Counted from the first letter of the stretch, positions 6,810 through 15,218 are shown. The stretch is 16,387 nt of DNA from Actinomycetes bacterium (GCA_023428185.1 JAEYYZ010000027.1:1-16387), one strand, 5' to 3'. Notes: a model not told the origin generated them from the sequence alone. Program-made: numbers and translations.

Positions 6810-9116
6810 CTATTCGTCCTCGTGATCCTCGGGTGAGTCGATGTCGATGTGATCGATGTCGTGCCCGTCCGTTTCGCCTTCCACACCGTCCTCGTGGTGG
6901 TGGTGAGCCTTCTCGGCGGCAGCCGCGATGGACGCGAGCGTGGCCTTGACGGCAGCGCGGGCGTCTTCACGGTCGTCCAGGGCGTGGGTCTCCACCGGGG
7001 GCGCGGCATCGGCCGCCTGGGCCTTGCCTCCCCTAGCGGCACGACGCCTGGGCTCGGGCTGCGGGCTAGAAACCTCGGCCACTGGCTCGCCGTGCACCAG
7101 GAATCCGCGGCCCTTGCAGTGCTCACACGTCGTGGAGAACGCTTCAACAAGGCCCTGACCCACGCGCTTGCGCGTCATCTGGACAAGACCGAGCGAGGTG
7201 ACCTCGGCAACCTGGTGCTTGGTGCGGTCTCGGCTCAAGCACTCAATGAGCCGGCGCAACACACGGTCACGGTTGGCCTCGAGCAGCATGTCCACAAAGT
7301 CAATGACGATGATTCCGCCGATGTCGCGCAAACGCAGCTGGCGCACAATCTCCTCGGCAGCCTCAAGGTTGTTGAGCGTCATCGTCTCTTCGAGCGTGCC
7401 GCCCTTGCCCACGAACTTGCCGGTGTTGACATCGATGACGGTCATGGCCTCGGTGCGGTCAATCACCAGCGAACCACCCGAGGGCAGCCAGACCTTGCGG
7501 TCCATACCCTTAGCCAACTGTTCGTCAATGCGGTGCTCCGCAAAGACATCGCCGGTTCCCGCGAACTTGTGCAGTCGCGCGGCGAGGTCAGGAGCAACTT
7601 GACCCACATAGGCGCTGAGCGAGTTCCACGTGTCCTCACCCTGAATGGTGAGGGACTCAAAATCCTCGTTGAAGATGTCGCGCACCACGCGGATGGCCAT
7701 GTCAGGCTCGCCGCGAAGCAGCTTGGGCGCTTTGCCCTCGGCCGCCTCGTCTTGAATGGTCTGCCATTGGCGCTTGAGGCGCTCAACATCGGCGCGCAAT
7801 TCTTCTTCCGATGCCCCCTCGGCCGCCGTACGGACAATGACCCCGGCATCGGCCGGAATGACCTCGCGCAGGAGCTTCTTAAGGCGGTTTCGCTCGGTGT
7901 CAGGCAGCTTGCGGGAGATACCAGTGACGCCGCCGCCGGGCACGTAGACCAAGAAGCGGCCAGCCAGTGAGACCTGGCTTGTCACGCGGGCGCCCTTGTG
8001 CCCGATGGGGTCCTTGGTGACTTGCACCATCACGGTGTCGCCAGGCTTCAGTGCGAGTTCGATGCGTCGCGGCTTGCCATCCATGCCTGCGGCATCCCAG
8101 TTCACTTCGCCGGCGTAGAGCACGGCGTTGCGGCCGCGACCCACATCCACGAACGCGGCCTCCATGCCGGGGAGCACGTTCTGCACGCGACCCAAGTAGA
8201 CATTGCCAGCCATGGACGCCTGGGCCTGGTGGCTTACGTAGTGCTCAACCAGGACGTCGTCCTCGAGCACCGCGATCTGCACGCGGCCGTCCTTCTCACG
8301 GAGCACCATGTCTCGCTTGACGGACTCGCGGCGAGCCAAGAATTCTGCCTCGGAAATCACAGGGCGCCTGCGGGAGGTGTCGCGAGTGTCGCGCCTCCGT
8401 TGGCGCTTTGCCTGCAAGCGCGTGGATCCTTGCAACGGGTCGTCTATCGCGCTCGCCGTGGAGCGCGTGCCGCGTGCACTGCGGCTGCGGCGGCGGCGGC
8501 GCGTGCCACCTTCACCATCGCCGTCCGTGTCCCCGGACTCGTCTGCGCCATCCTGTTCAGAATCGCCGTCCTGATCTGCACCGTGTTCGCCTTCGCCACC
8601 CTCGCTCTCAGGACGACGCTTGCCCCGGCCTCTGCCGCCACGGCGGCGCCTGCGCTTGGGTCCCCCTTCGGAGTCAGACGCGTCGGAACCGTCGCTCGGG
8701 CCACCGGCGCCCGCGTCGTCTGCGCCCGCACCTGCTTCATCGGCGGTGGAGGGGTTTGCCTTGCTGCGCGACCGCTTGGCGGGCTCGCCCTGTTCCTGTT
8801 CGGCTACGGCGACGTCAGCATCAGAAGAGCTCTTCTTGGCGGCTGCCCGCTTACCGGTGGGCCTTGCCTCCACCGGTGCCTCGCCACCAGTCTGCGCCTC
8901 CCCACCAGCCTGCGCACCTCCACCAGCCGCAGCATCGTCCGCAGATTTTGCCTTGGACCGGGAAGTCGCCTTGCGCGTGGAGGTTGCCGCCTGGACTGCC
9001 TCCGGTTGTGGAGGGCCTGCAGGGGCTGATGCCCGGCGCGAGACACGCGTGGTGGGAGCAGGTGCCTGGAACAGGACTGCGGTTGAAGGTGTGGTGACGT
9101 TGTTGTCCTCGCTCAT
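6810..9116 (-). CDS. rne: Ribonuclease E/G
   Basis: RNase E/G is the endoribonuclease that starts mRNA decay and matures rRNA and tRNA. The protein has 768 residues. An N-terminal extension of about 255 residues is disordered, with Ala/Ser/Gly and acidic blocks and Arg clusters (KRRRRRGGRGRGKRR at 154-168, RRRRRSRSARGTR at 206-218), as in other actinobacterial RNase E. An S1-like domain spans about 300-385. The catalytic core has the metal-binding aspartates in IDVNTG (D562) and IDFVDM (D606). The Zn-link cysteines are C664 and C667 in CEHCKGRG. The tail ends in acidic residues with HHHH (738-741). I chose ATG at 9114-9116 because GAGG lies 8 nt upstream; the frame stays open 40 codons further without good initiation signals. 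It precedes rplU on the same strand and diverges from cydA. Confidence 0.96.
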   Translation of the reverse strand: MSEDNNVTTPSTAVLFQAPAPTTRVSRRASAPAGPPQPEAVQAATSTRKATSRSKAKSADDAAAGGGAQAGGEAQTGGEAPVEARPTGKRAAAKKSSSDADVAVAEQEQGEPAKRSRSKANPSTADEAGAGADDAGAGGPSDGSDASDSEGGPKRRRRRGGRGRGKRRPESEGGEGEHGADQDGDSEQDGADESGDTDGDGEGGTRRRRRSRSARGTRSTASAIDDPLQGSTRLQAKRQRRRDTRDTSRRRPVISEAEFLARRESVKRDMVLREKDGRVQIAVLEDDVLVEHYVSHQAQASMAGNVYLGRVQNVLPGMEAAFVDVGRGRNAVLYAGEVNWDAAGMDGKPRRIELALKPGDTVMVQVTKDPIGHKGARVTSQVSLAGRFLVYVPGGGVTGISRKLPDTERNRLKKLLREVIPADAGVIVRTAAEGASEEELRADVERLKRQWQTIQDEAAEGKAPKLLRGEPDMAIRVVRDIFNEDFESLTIQGEDTWNSLSAYVGQVAPDLAARLHKFAGTGDVFAEHRIDEQLAKGMDRKVWLPSGGSLVIDRTEAMTVIDVNTGKFVGKGGTLEETMTLNNLEAAEEIVRQLRLRDIGGIIVIDFVDMLLEANRDRVLRRLIECLSRDRTKHQVAEVTSLGLVQMTRKRVGQGLVEAFSTTCEHCKGRGFLVHGEPVAEVSSPQPEPRRRAARGGKAQAADAAPPVETHALDDREDARAAVKATLASIAAAAEKAHHHHEDGVEGETDGHDIDHIDIDSPEDHEDE

Positions 9117-9170
9117 GGCGGGTACCTCAAGCCTGCGAGCCTCCACACATGGCCCCGGCGGGTAGTCGGT

Positions 9171-9194
9171 CGTTACTCGCCCTGCGCGGTAACG
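9171..9194 (-). promoter_or_regulatory. Stem-loop in the rne 5' leader
   Basis: Read on the minus strand, CGTTAC-CGC pairs with GCG-A-GTAACG, giving a 9-bp stem with one bulged A and a 5-nt GCAGG loop. It begins about 55 nt upstream of the rne start. In enterobacteria, stem-loops in the rne 5' UTR mediate RNase E autoregulation; a similar role here is inference. It may instead be a DNA operator. Confidence 0.4.
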
Positions 9195-9241
9195 GAAGTC
9201 TAAATTTCGCGGCGGAGTGTTCCGGTCCGGCGCCAAGGGAG

Positions 9242-9255
9242 TGAGTATCTACTCA
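9242..9255. promoter_or_regulatory. 14-bp palindrome between rne and cydA
   Basis: TGAGTA and TACTCA flank a central TC, giving a perfect 6-bp inverted repeat about 126 bp upstream of the rne start and 197 bp upstream of the cydA start. It has the size of a dimeric regulator site. I cannot assign a regulator. Confidence 0.3.
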
Positions 9256-9378
9256 GGCAGCCAAGGCCGATGCATCTGTCGCGGGCGTGCGCTCTGTGTG
9301 GACGAGCGTGAACCTTGGACCATTGTCGCACAGTTCCCCGCGGCCGTGTCGGATAAACGCTCAACTCCCCCGCCGACT

Positions 9379-9392
9379 GGGACCTTCGTCCT
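9379..9392. promoter_or_regulatory. DevR/DosR-box-like element upstream of cydA
   Basis: GGGAC-CTTC-GTCCT matches the core of the mycobacterial DevR (DosR) box, GGGAC-4 nt-GTCCC, at 9 of the 10 arm positions; the flanks do not match. It lies 60 bp upstream of the cydA ATG. A DevS-like kinase gene ends this gene cluster, which makes the match more interesting. It is short and in GC-rich DNA, so chance is possible. Confidence 0.35.
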
Positions 9393-9451
9393 GTCCTGGG
9401 GTCCTAAGCCCCCGGCTAGCGTCGTGCCATTGGCCCCAAGGAGGCACCCGC

Positions 9452-10921
9452 ATGGAAGCGCTGGAACTTGCGCGCTGGCAGTTTGGTATCACCACGGTCT
9501 ATCACTTCATCTTGGTACCCCTCACTATCGGCTTGTCGCTCCTGGTGGCGATCATGCAAACCGCGTGGGTACGTACCGGCAAGGACAAGTGGCTGAGGCT
9601 CACCAAGTTCTACGGCAAGTTACTGCTCATCAACTTTGCGCTGGGTGTGGCGACGGGAATCGTGCAGGAGTTCCAGTTCGGCATGAACTGGTCTGAGTAT
9701 TCGCGGTTCGTGGGAGACGTTTTTGGCGCGCCCTTGGCCATGGAGGCTCTGCTGGCGTTCTTTCTTGAGTCCACGTTCTTAGGTCTGTGGATCTTTGGTT
9801 GGGACCGATTGCCGCGCAAAGTCCACTTGCTCACGGTATGGGCGTTCTCCATCGGCTCATTCTTGTCCGCGTACTTCATCATTGCCGCGAACTCATGGAT
9901 GCAGCACCCCGTGGGCGCCGTCTACAACCCGGAAACCGGTCGCGCCGAGATGACTGACATCGTGGCGGTGCTCACCAATAACACCACCTTGGTGGCTTTC
10001 CCCCACGTCATCGCCACCGCGTTCCTGGTAGCAGGCACCTTTGTGTGCGGAATAGCCGCGTGGTGGATGGTGACCCTCACACGCCGAGATAAGGAACACC
10101 TCGACATTCCAGTGTTCCGCACTGCTGTGCGCTTTGGTGCCGTGACCATGATCATCGCAGGCGCGGCCGTGATTTGGACAGGGGACGAGCAGGCAAAGCT
10201 GATGTTTGAGCAGCAGCCCATCAAGATGGCCGCTGCCGAGGGCCTTGTTCACTCAGAGAGTCCCGCACCCTTCTCTTTGCTCACTATCGGCAACCTCGCG
10301 GGCGATGACCCGGATTCGGTGAGGCACATCATCGAAATCCCCGGTCTGTTGTCCTTCATGGCGGCCAACGACTGGAATGCGGAGATCCTGGGCCTCACTG
10401 AACTGCAGGAAGTCTATGCAGAGCGTTATGGCGCGACCACGCCGGACGGCGAGACCATCGAGTACCGGCCCAACCTTGCCGTCACCTACTGGTCCTTCCG
10501 CTTGATGATTGGCCTCGCAGTGTTCTCGGCAGCACTGGCGCTCACCGCCTTGTGGCTCACCCGCAAGGGCCGGGTCACCGACAAGCCGTGGTTCGCCAAA
10601 CTGGGAATCATTTCTTTGCCGATGCCATTCCTCGCGGCATCGTTTGGCTGGATCTTCACCGAAATGGGCAGGCAACCCTTTGTGGTGGCCCCCAATCCCA
10701 CGGGCTCTGACCAGATCTTCTTGATGACCCAGTTTGGCGTGTCCGAAGTAGTGACCCCAGGGGCCGTACTCACGTCCATGATCACTTTCACCCTGGTCTA
10801 TGCCGTACTCGCGGTGTTTTGGTTCAGGCTCATCCACCGCTACTCGGTGGAGGGCCTCCCACCTGCCGTGGTGCCGGAGCTCCATGACGACTCCGACCGT
10901 CCCTTGTCCTTTGCGTACTGA
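9452..10921 (+). CDS. cydA: Cytochrome bd oxidase subunit I
   Basis: CydA is the haem-bearing subunit of the cytochrome bd quinol oxidase, which reduces O2 to water with high affinity at the plasma membrane. The 489-residue protein shows the haem ligands H18 (haem b595/d region), H185 and M352 (haem b558), plus E98 and E106 in the PLAMEALLAFFLESTF helix. The quinol site has K258 and E263, and R350 is retained. The Q-loop is short (about 250-340), as in most non-proteobacterial enzymes. The GRQPW motif reads GRQPF (406-410), a change at a highly conserved Trp. The ATG has AAGGAGG 7 nt upstream, and a longer frame to 9287 is rejected for that reason. It is first in cydABDC. Confidence 0.97.
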   Translation: MEALELARWQFGITTVYHFILVPLTIGLSLLVAIMQTAWVRTGKDKWLRLTKFYGKLLLINFALGVATGIVQEFQFGMNWSEYSRFVGDVFGAPLAMEALLAFFLESTFLGLWIFGWDRLPRKVHLLTVWAFSIGSFLSAYFIIAANSWMQHPVGAVYNPETGRAEMTDIVAVLTNNTTLVAFPHVIATAFLVAGTFVCGIAAWWMVTLTRRDKEHLDIPVFRTAVRFGAVTMIIAGAAVIWTGDEQAKLMFEQQPIKMAAAEGLVHSESPAPFSLLTIGNLAGDDPDSVRHIIEIPGLLSFMAANDWNAEILGLTELQEVYAERYGATTPDGETIEYRPNLAVTYWSFRLMIGLAVFSAALALTALWLTRKGRVTDKPWFAKLGIISLPMPFLAASFGWIFTEMGRQPFVVAPNPTGSDQIFLMTQFGVSEVVTPGAVLTSMITFTLVYAVLAVFWFRLIHRYSVEGLPPAVVPELHDDSDRPLSFAY

Positions 10922-10935
10922 TAGGAGCCATTGAC

Positions 10936-11961
10936 ATGGATCTTGCGATCGTCTGGTTCATTCTCTTGGCCGTGCTGTGGACCGGCTACTTGGTGCTTGA
11001 AGGATTCGACTTTGGTGTGGGCATGCTCATGCCGTTCGTGGGCAAGAACGACAAAGAGCGCCGCGTAGCGCTCAACACCATCGGGCCTGTGTGGGATGGC
11101 AACGAGGTGTGGCTACTCACCGCGGGTGGAGCCACCTTTGCCGCCTTCCCCGAGTGGTACGCCACGATGTTCTCTGGCTTCTACTTGCCTTTGCTGTTGA
11201 TCTTGGTGGCCTTGATTGTGCGCGCAGTGGCCATCGAGTACCGCGGCAAGATCGACACCGATGTGTGGCGTAAGCGCTGGGACTGGGTCATCATCGGGTC
11301 CGCGTGGGTGCCGTCCATCTTGTGGGGCGTTGCCTTCGCCAACCTTGTGCGTGGAGTCAACCTCGACGAGAACCACCAGTACTCGGGCACGTTCTGGGAC
11401 CTGCTCAATCCGTTCGCTCTACTGGGCGGTGCGGTCACACTCACGTTGTTCCTCAGTCACGGCGCCATTTTCATGTCACTCAAGACCGACGGGATGGTGC
11501 GCGAGCGGGCGCAAGCGCTGGCCAAGAAGTTCTCACTGGCCGCGATTGTGGTCGCTGGCGTGTGGGCCGTGTGGGCGCAACTCGCGTTCGCCAACTCCGC
11601 GTGGACGTGGGCCGCGGTGGGCGTTGCCGCTGTAGCGCTCGTGGCCGCATGGGCCGCCGCAAGTGCGGGGCGTCATGGTTGGGCGTTCGTGGCCAATGCG
11701 GTGGCGATTGTGGCCGCAGTGGTCCTCATCTTTGGCGCGATGTTCCCCGAGGTGATGCCTGCCATCAACGACCCAGTGAACTCGCTGACAGTGGACAACG
11801 CCTCCTCGAGCGACTACACCTTGACCGTCATGACCTGGGTGGCCGTAGTGCTGACGCCTATAGTCTTGGCCTACCAAGCGTGGACGTACTGGGTATTCCG
11901 CAAGCGCATCAGCACGTCCCACATTCCCGAGCAGCACGGGCTCACGTTCACAAGGAGCTAA
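10936..11961 (+). CDS. cydB: Cytochrome bd oxidase subunit II
   Basis: CydB is the second integral-membrane subunit of cytochrome bd oxidase and pairs with CydA. The 341-residue protein has about eight to nine hydrophobic segments and the family motifs GFDFGVG (23-29), WDGNEVWL (53-60) and FPEWYATMFSGFYLP (71-85). The ATG has AGGAG upstream and lies 14 bp after the cydA stop. Only 6 bp separate its stop from cydD, so no cydX-type small subunit gene follows it. Length and motifs are normal. Confidence 0.97.
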   Translation: MDLAIVWFILLAVLWTGYLVLEGFDFGVGMLMPFVGKNDKERRVALNTIGPVWDGNEVWLLTAGGATFAAFPEWYATMFSGFYLPLLLILVALIVRAVAIEYRGKIDTDVWRKRWDWVIIGSAWVPSILWGVAFANLVRGVNLDENHQYSGTFWDLLNPFALLGGAVTLTLFLSHGAIFMSLKTDGMVRERAQALAKKFSLAAIVVAGVWAVWAQLAFANSAWTWAAVGVAAVALVAAWAAASAGRHGWAFVANAVAIVAAVVLIFGAMFPEVMPAINDPVNSLTVDNASSSDYTLTVMTWVAVVLTPIVLAYQAWTYWVFRKRISTSHIPEQHGLTFTRS

Positions 11962-11967
11962 CGGCGA

Positions 11968-13557
11968 ATGCGGCCTGTTGATCCGCGTCTCATAGCGCGG
12001 AGCGGTCCCGCCCGCCGCCACATTGTGGTGACGGCCGTGTTGGGCCTGATCACGGCCGTGGCGGTGCTCTTCCAGGCGCTCCTGGTGGCGCGCATGCTCG
12101 CCCCGGTCTTGGCTCCCGCGCCCTTGACCGACGATGGCTTGGGCCCGCTGGGCGCGGTGGTGCCCTTAAGCGCCCGCGAGTTGTCGGTGGGACTTCCCTT
12201 GCTCGCAGGCGTGGCCGTGGTGCGCGTGAGCTTGCACTGGCTCCAAGAGCGGCTAGCCCACCGCGCTGGCATTCAGGTAGTGAGCGAACTGCGCGAGGCC
12301 GTGGTGGCGCATGTGGCCACTCTGGGGCCGCGATGGGCGGCGTCGGGAAAGGGCGCGGGAATCATCGCCCTGGTGACGCGTGGACTCGACGGTCTCATGC
12401 CGTACCTTGTGCGCTACCTCCCGCAACTCATGCTGGCGCTTACTGTGACACCGCTCATGGTGGTGGTGGTCATGGGGATGGACTGGATCTCAGGACTGAT
12501 CGTGGTGCTGACGTTGCCGTTAGTTCCGCTCTTCATGGTGCTCATAGGGTTAGTGACCCGGGAACGCTCAGCCAAGCATCTTGAGGCCATGGAGCGATTG
12601 AGCGCGCGCACGCTAGACCTCATCGCTGGAGTGCCCACCTTGCGGGGTTTGGGGCGTGAGCGTGGCCCTGCCGCTCGCGTGCGGGAGCTGGGCGAAGCAC
12701 AACGCAAAGCCACCATGGGGTCGTTGCGCGTGGCCTTCCTTTCCGGGATGGTGCTGGAGTTGCTCACCACGCTCGCCGTGGCAATCGTGGCGGTGACGCT
12801 CGGCTTTCGCTTGGTGGAGGGCGGCGTGTCTATAGAGACAGCTCTCGCTGTGCTGATCTTGGCTCCCGAGGCATACTTGCCGCTGCGCGCTGTGGGGTTG
12901 CATTTCCACGCCTCCGCGGACGGCATGGCCGCCGCCGACGCCGCTTTTGAGACACTCAAGGAGCAAGCACCTACAGTGGGCGCTCCAGGGGGGTTGAGCC
13001 CATCTTTAGACGGCTCCGCCATCACTATCGAGGACGTCAGCATCGCCACTCCGGACGGCGTACGGCTGGCTCCCGCCCACTTGTCGTTCACGGCGGCGCC
13101 GGGCCACATGACGGCGCTCGTAGGACCAAACGGTGAAGGCAAATCGACTGCGCTAATGGCGATCGCCGGTCTGCTCCCCGTGGATTCGGGACGCGTGCAC
13201 GCGGGGACGGCATCGGGCATCGCCGACCTCGCAGCGAGCGACCCCGACCATTGGCTCAGCCAGGTCGCTTGGGTCCCTCAGCGACCCGACGTGGGCCCGG
13301 AGGGCCAAGAGCTCAGCCTGGGCCAGCGCCAACTGGTGGCGCTCACTCGCGCTTTTGAATCCGGGCGGCCGCTCGTGTTGCTCGACGAGCCCACCGCACA
13401 TCTAGACGCGGCCGCGCGCACCGAAGTCATTGGCCTGATGCGACAGTTGGCGGCCTATGGCGCCACCGTGGTGGTCTCCACCCACGACCCTCTCGTCATC
13501 GGCCAAGCAGACGCCGTGGTCACGGTCTCCGGAGCGAGAGCGGAGGCGCCACTATGA
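11968..13557 (+). CDS. cydD: Cytochrome bd biogenesis ABC exporter subunit CydD, shortened nucleotide-binding domain
   Basis: CydD forms with CydC a heterodimeric ABC transporter needed to assemble cytochrome bd. In E. coli it has been assigned export of cysteine/glutathione and, more recently, haem. The 529-residue protein has a six-helix membrane domain (about 20-310) and an ATPase domain. The ATPase shows Walker A GPNGEGKST (386-394), Q438 in VPQRP, signature LSLGQ (449-453), Walker B LVLLDE (D473, E474) and switch His506. The striking point is that only 10 residues separate Q438 from the signature, against 55 in the neighbouring CydC. About 45 residues of the helical subdomain, with the X-loop, are missing in frame. 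The ATG has AAGGAG 10 nt upstream, inside cydB. cydC starts within its stop codon. Confidence 0.92.
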   Translation: MRPVDPRLIARSGPARRHIVVTAVLGLITAVAVLFQALLVARMLAPVLAPAPLTDDGLGPLGAVVPLSARELSVGLPLLAGVAVVRVSLHWLQERLAHRAGIQVVSELREAVVAHVATLGPRWAASGKGAGIIALVTRGLDGLMPYLVRYLPQLMLALTVTPLMVVVVMGMDWISGLIVVLTLPLVPLFMVLIGLVTRERSAKHLEAMERLSARTLDLIAGVPTLRGLGRERGPAARVRELGEAQRKATMGSLRVAFLSGMVLELLTTLAVAIVAVTLGFRLVEGGVSIETALAVLILAPEAYLPLRAVGLHFHASADGMAAADAAFETLKEQAPTVGAPGGLSPSLDGSAITIEDVSIATPDGVRLAPAHLSFTAAPGHMTALVGPNGEGKSTALMAIAGLLPVDSGRVHAGTASGIADLAASDPDHWLSQVAWVPQRPDVGPEGQELSLGQRQLVALTRAFESGRPLVLLDEPTAHLDAAARTEVIGLMRQLAAYGATVVVSTHDPLVIGQADAVVTVSGARAEAPL

Positions 13558-15218
13558 CGGCCGTACGCGACCACTCGTTGTCGTGGCGGAGCCTCGCCCG
13601 CGCGGCCCAGGTGCGGCCGTGGCGCGTGGTGCTCTCGGTGGCTGCCGGGACCGCCGCGTTGGGTAGCGCGGTGGGTCTCGCCGCCGTGGCCGCATGGCTT
13701 ATCGCGCGTGCGGCGGGCATGCCTTCCCCCGCTGATCTTGCGGTGGCCGCAGTCGCGGTCCGCACCCTGGGCATCGGCCGGGGATTGTTCCGCTACGTGG
13801 AGAGGCTCGCGAGTCACCACACCGCTCTGGGCGCCACCGTCGCGCTGCGCGCACATACGTACGACGCTGTGGCCCGTTCGGGCGCTCGCCACGCCTTATC
13901 GCTTCGCCGGGGAGACGTGGTGGCCCGCATGGGTGGGGACATCGACGCTATGGGCGATGTGGTGGTGCGGGCAGTGGTGCCTCTTGGTGTGGCGGTGAGC
14001 GTGAGCACGCTGGCCGCCGTGATCTCGTTGATGGTGCTGCCGGTAGCTGGCATTGCCCTGCTGGCGTGTCTCGCGGTTTCTGGACTGGGTGCTGCGGCGC
14101 TGTCCTGGCGGTCCTCACAGCGCGCCGCCCAAGCGGGTGCTGCCGCGCACGCGCGAGTAGCCGTTGCGGCCTTGGCGGCTATGGAATCGGGCACCGAGCA
14201 TCGGGTGTGGGGAACTACCGCTCTGGCCGCCTCTGAACTCAAGCACGCTAATGCGGATTTTGGCCACGCCGCCGACCTCGCCGCGAGGCCCATGGCCCTT
14301 GCGTCTGCGCTCAATGTGGCGGCATCTGCGGTGGCTCTGTTTGCTGGAGTGGCGTGGGGCGTGAACGCCGCGCAGTCTGGGGACATTGGGCCCACCAGCG
14401 CCGCCATTGTGGCGTTGCTTCCGCTGGCCGCTTTCGAGGCAGTGGGTGCGGTGCCGGGAGCCGTGGAGCAATTGTTCAGGGCGCGAGTGGCGGCAGGCCG
14501 TGTGACCGCGCTCGCTGGTGGGAGCTGGGACGCCGCGTTGCGGGATGGACCCGTGCTGGCTCCGGCTCCACTGCAACCCACCAAGACCCCAACCTTGACG
14601 CTCCGCCACCTCAGTGCCGCGTGGCCAGCCATGACACCCACACGGGCCGTGACTGCGACCGTGCCGCCGGGTGGTGCGCTCGGCATCGTGGGTCGCTCTG
14701 GGATAGGCAAATCCACCTTGTTGCTGACCATCGCGGGAGCACTCGCACCTCACGCAGGGCAGGTCACTATCGATGGCCGCGCTGTGACTGAAGCGGACGC
14801 TGGTTGCGTGTTTGCCCTCACTCCTGAAGACGCCCATCTCTTTGGGACCACCATTGTGGAGAACCTCAGGGTGGCTGCGGGCGACGTAGACAGGGAGCAA
14901 GCCCGAGCCGCGCTTGAGGCTGTGGGTTTGGGCCCGTGGCTGGAGGCTCTCCCCCAAGGCCTCGACACTGTGGTGGGTTCTGGCGGCGGCACCGTCTCGG
15001 GCGGAGAACGCCGGCGCTTGCTACTAGCGCGGGCGCTCTTGTCCCCTGCCCCGATTCACCTCATTGACGAACCCGCAGAACACTTGGACGCCGACGGAGT
15101 GGACGCTCTGCGTGGGGCAGTGCACGCAATGCGCGCAAGAGGCCATAGCGTTGTCATCGTGACGCATGACCTCGCAATCCTTGACGCTGTAGCCCAGGTG
15201 GTGAGCCTTGACGACTGA
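13554..15218 (+). CDS. cydC: Cytochrome bd biogenesis ABC exporter subunit CydC
   Basis: CydC is the partner of CydD in the cytochrome bd assembly exporter. The 554-residue protein has a six-helix membrane domain (about 24-310) and a full-length ATPase domain. The ATPase shows Walker A GRSGIGKST (380-388), signature VSGGE (481-485), Walker B IHLIDE (D505, E506) and His538 in the switch. At the Q-loop the usual glutamine is Glu425 (TPEDAHLF). The ATG overlaps the cydD stop as ATGA, giving tight coupling and 1:1 synthesis. The preference for CydC over CydD rests on gene order and on the GERRR signature. 28 bp separate it from the sensor kinase ATG. Confidence 0.94.
   Translation: MTAVRDHSLSWRSLARAAQVRPWRVVLSVAAGTAALGSAVGLAAVAAWLIARAAGMPSPADLAVAAVAVRTLGIGRGLFRYVERLASHHTALGATVALRAHTYDAVARSGARHALSLRRGDVVARMGGDIDAMGDVVVRAVVPLGVAVSVSTLAAVISLMVLPVAGIALLACLAVSGLGAAALSWRSSQRAAQAGAAAHARVAVAALAAMESGTEHRVWGTTALAASELKHANADFGHAADLAARPMALASALNVAASAVALFAGVAWGVNAAQSGDIGPTSAAIVALLPLAAFEAVGAVPGAVEQLFRARVAAGRVTALAGGSWDAALRDGPVLAPAPLQPTKTPTLTLRHLSAAWPAMTPTRAVTATVPPGGALGIVGRSGIGKSTLLLTIAGALAPHAGQVTIDGRAVTEADAGCVFALTPEDAHLFGTTIVENLRVAAGDVDREQARAALEAVGLGPWLEALPQGLDTVVGSGGGTVSGGERRRLLLARALLSPAPIHLIDEPAEHLDADGVDALRGAVHAMRARGHSVVIVTHDLAILDAVAQVVSLDD

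Larger units (their letters stand above)
9117..9451. other. Divergent rne/cydA intergenic region
   Basis: This 335-bp stretch holds no convincing gene; short open frames in it lack a ribosome binding site. It must carry the promoters of rne (minus) and cydA (plus). Visible structure: a hairpin-forming repeat in the rne leader (9171-9194), a 14-bp palindrome (9242-9255), a DevR-box-like element (9379-9392) and an imperfect GGGG/CCCC repeat (9398-9412). The cydA Shine-Dalgarno AAGGAGG lies at its right end. GATAAA near 9353 is a weak -10 candidate for cydA, without a clear -35. Confidence 0.7.

Noticed and set aside
6849..9029. Long open frames on the plus strand opposite rne (about 373 and 343 codons)
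   Set aside because: They lie antisense to a gene with clear RNase E motifs, lack ribosome sites and recognisable domains, and reflect GC-rich codon bias.
9256..9451. Rex (TTGTGAA-type) or CRP (TGTGA-N6-TCACA) site upstream of cydA
   Set aside because: TTGTCGCACAG and GTGGACGAGCGTGAA look loosely similar, but neither has two matching half-sites.
11962..11967. Possible cydX/cydS small subunit gene after cydB
   Set aside because: Only 6 bp separate cydB from cydD, so no separate gene fits there.
12414..14957. Minus-strand frames opposite cydD and cydC
   Set aside because: They mirror the Walker-motif genes, show Ala/Ser/Arg-rich shadow composition and have no supporting signals.
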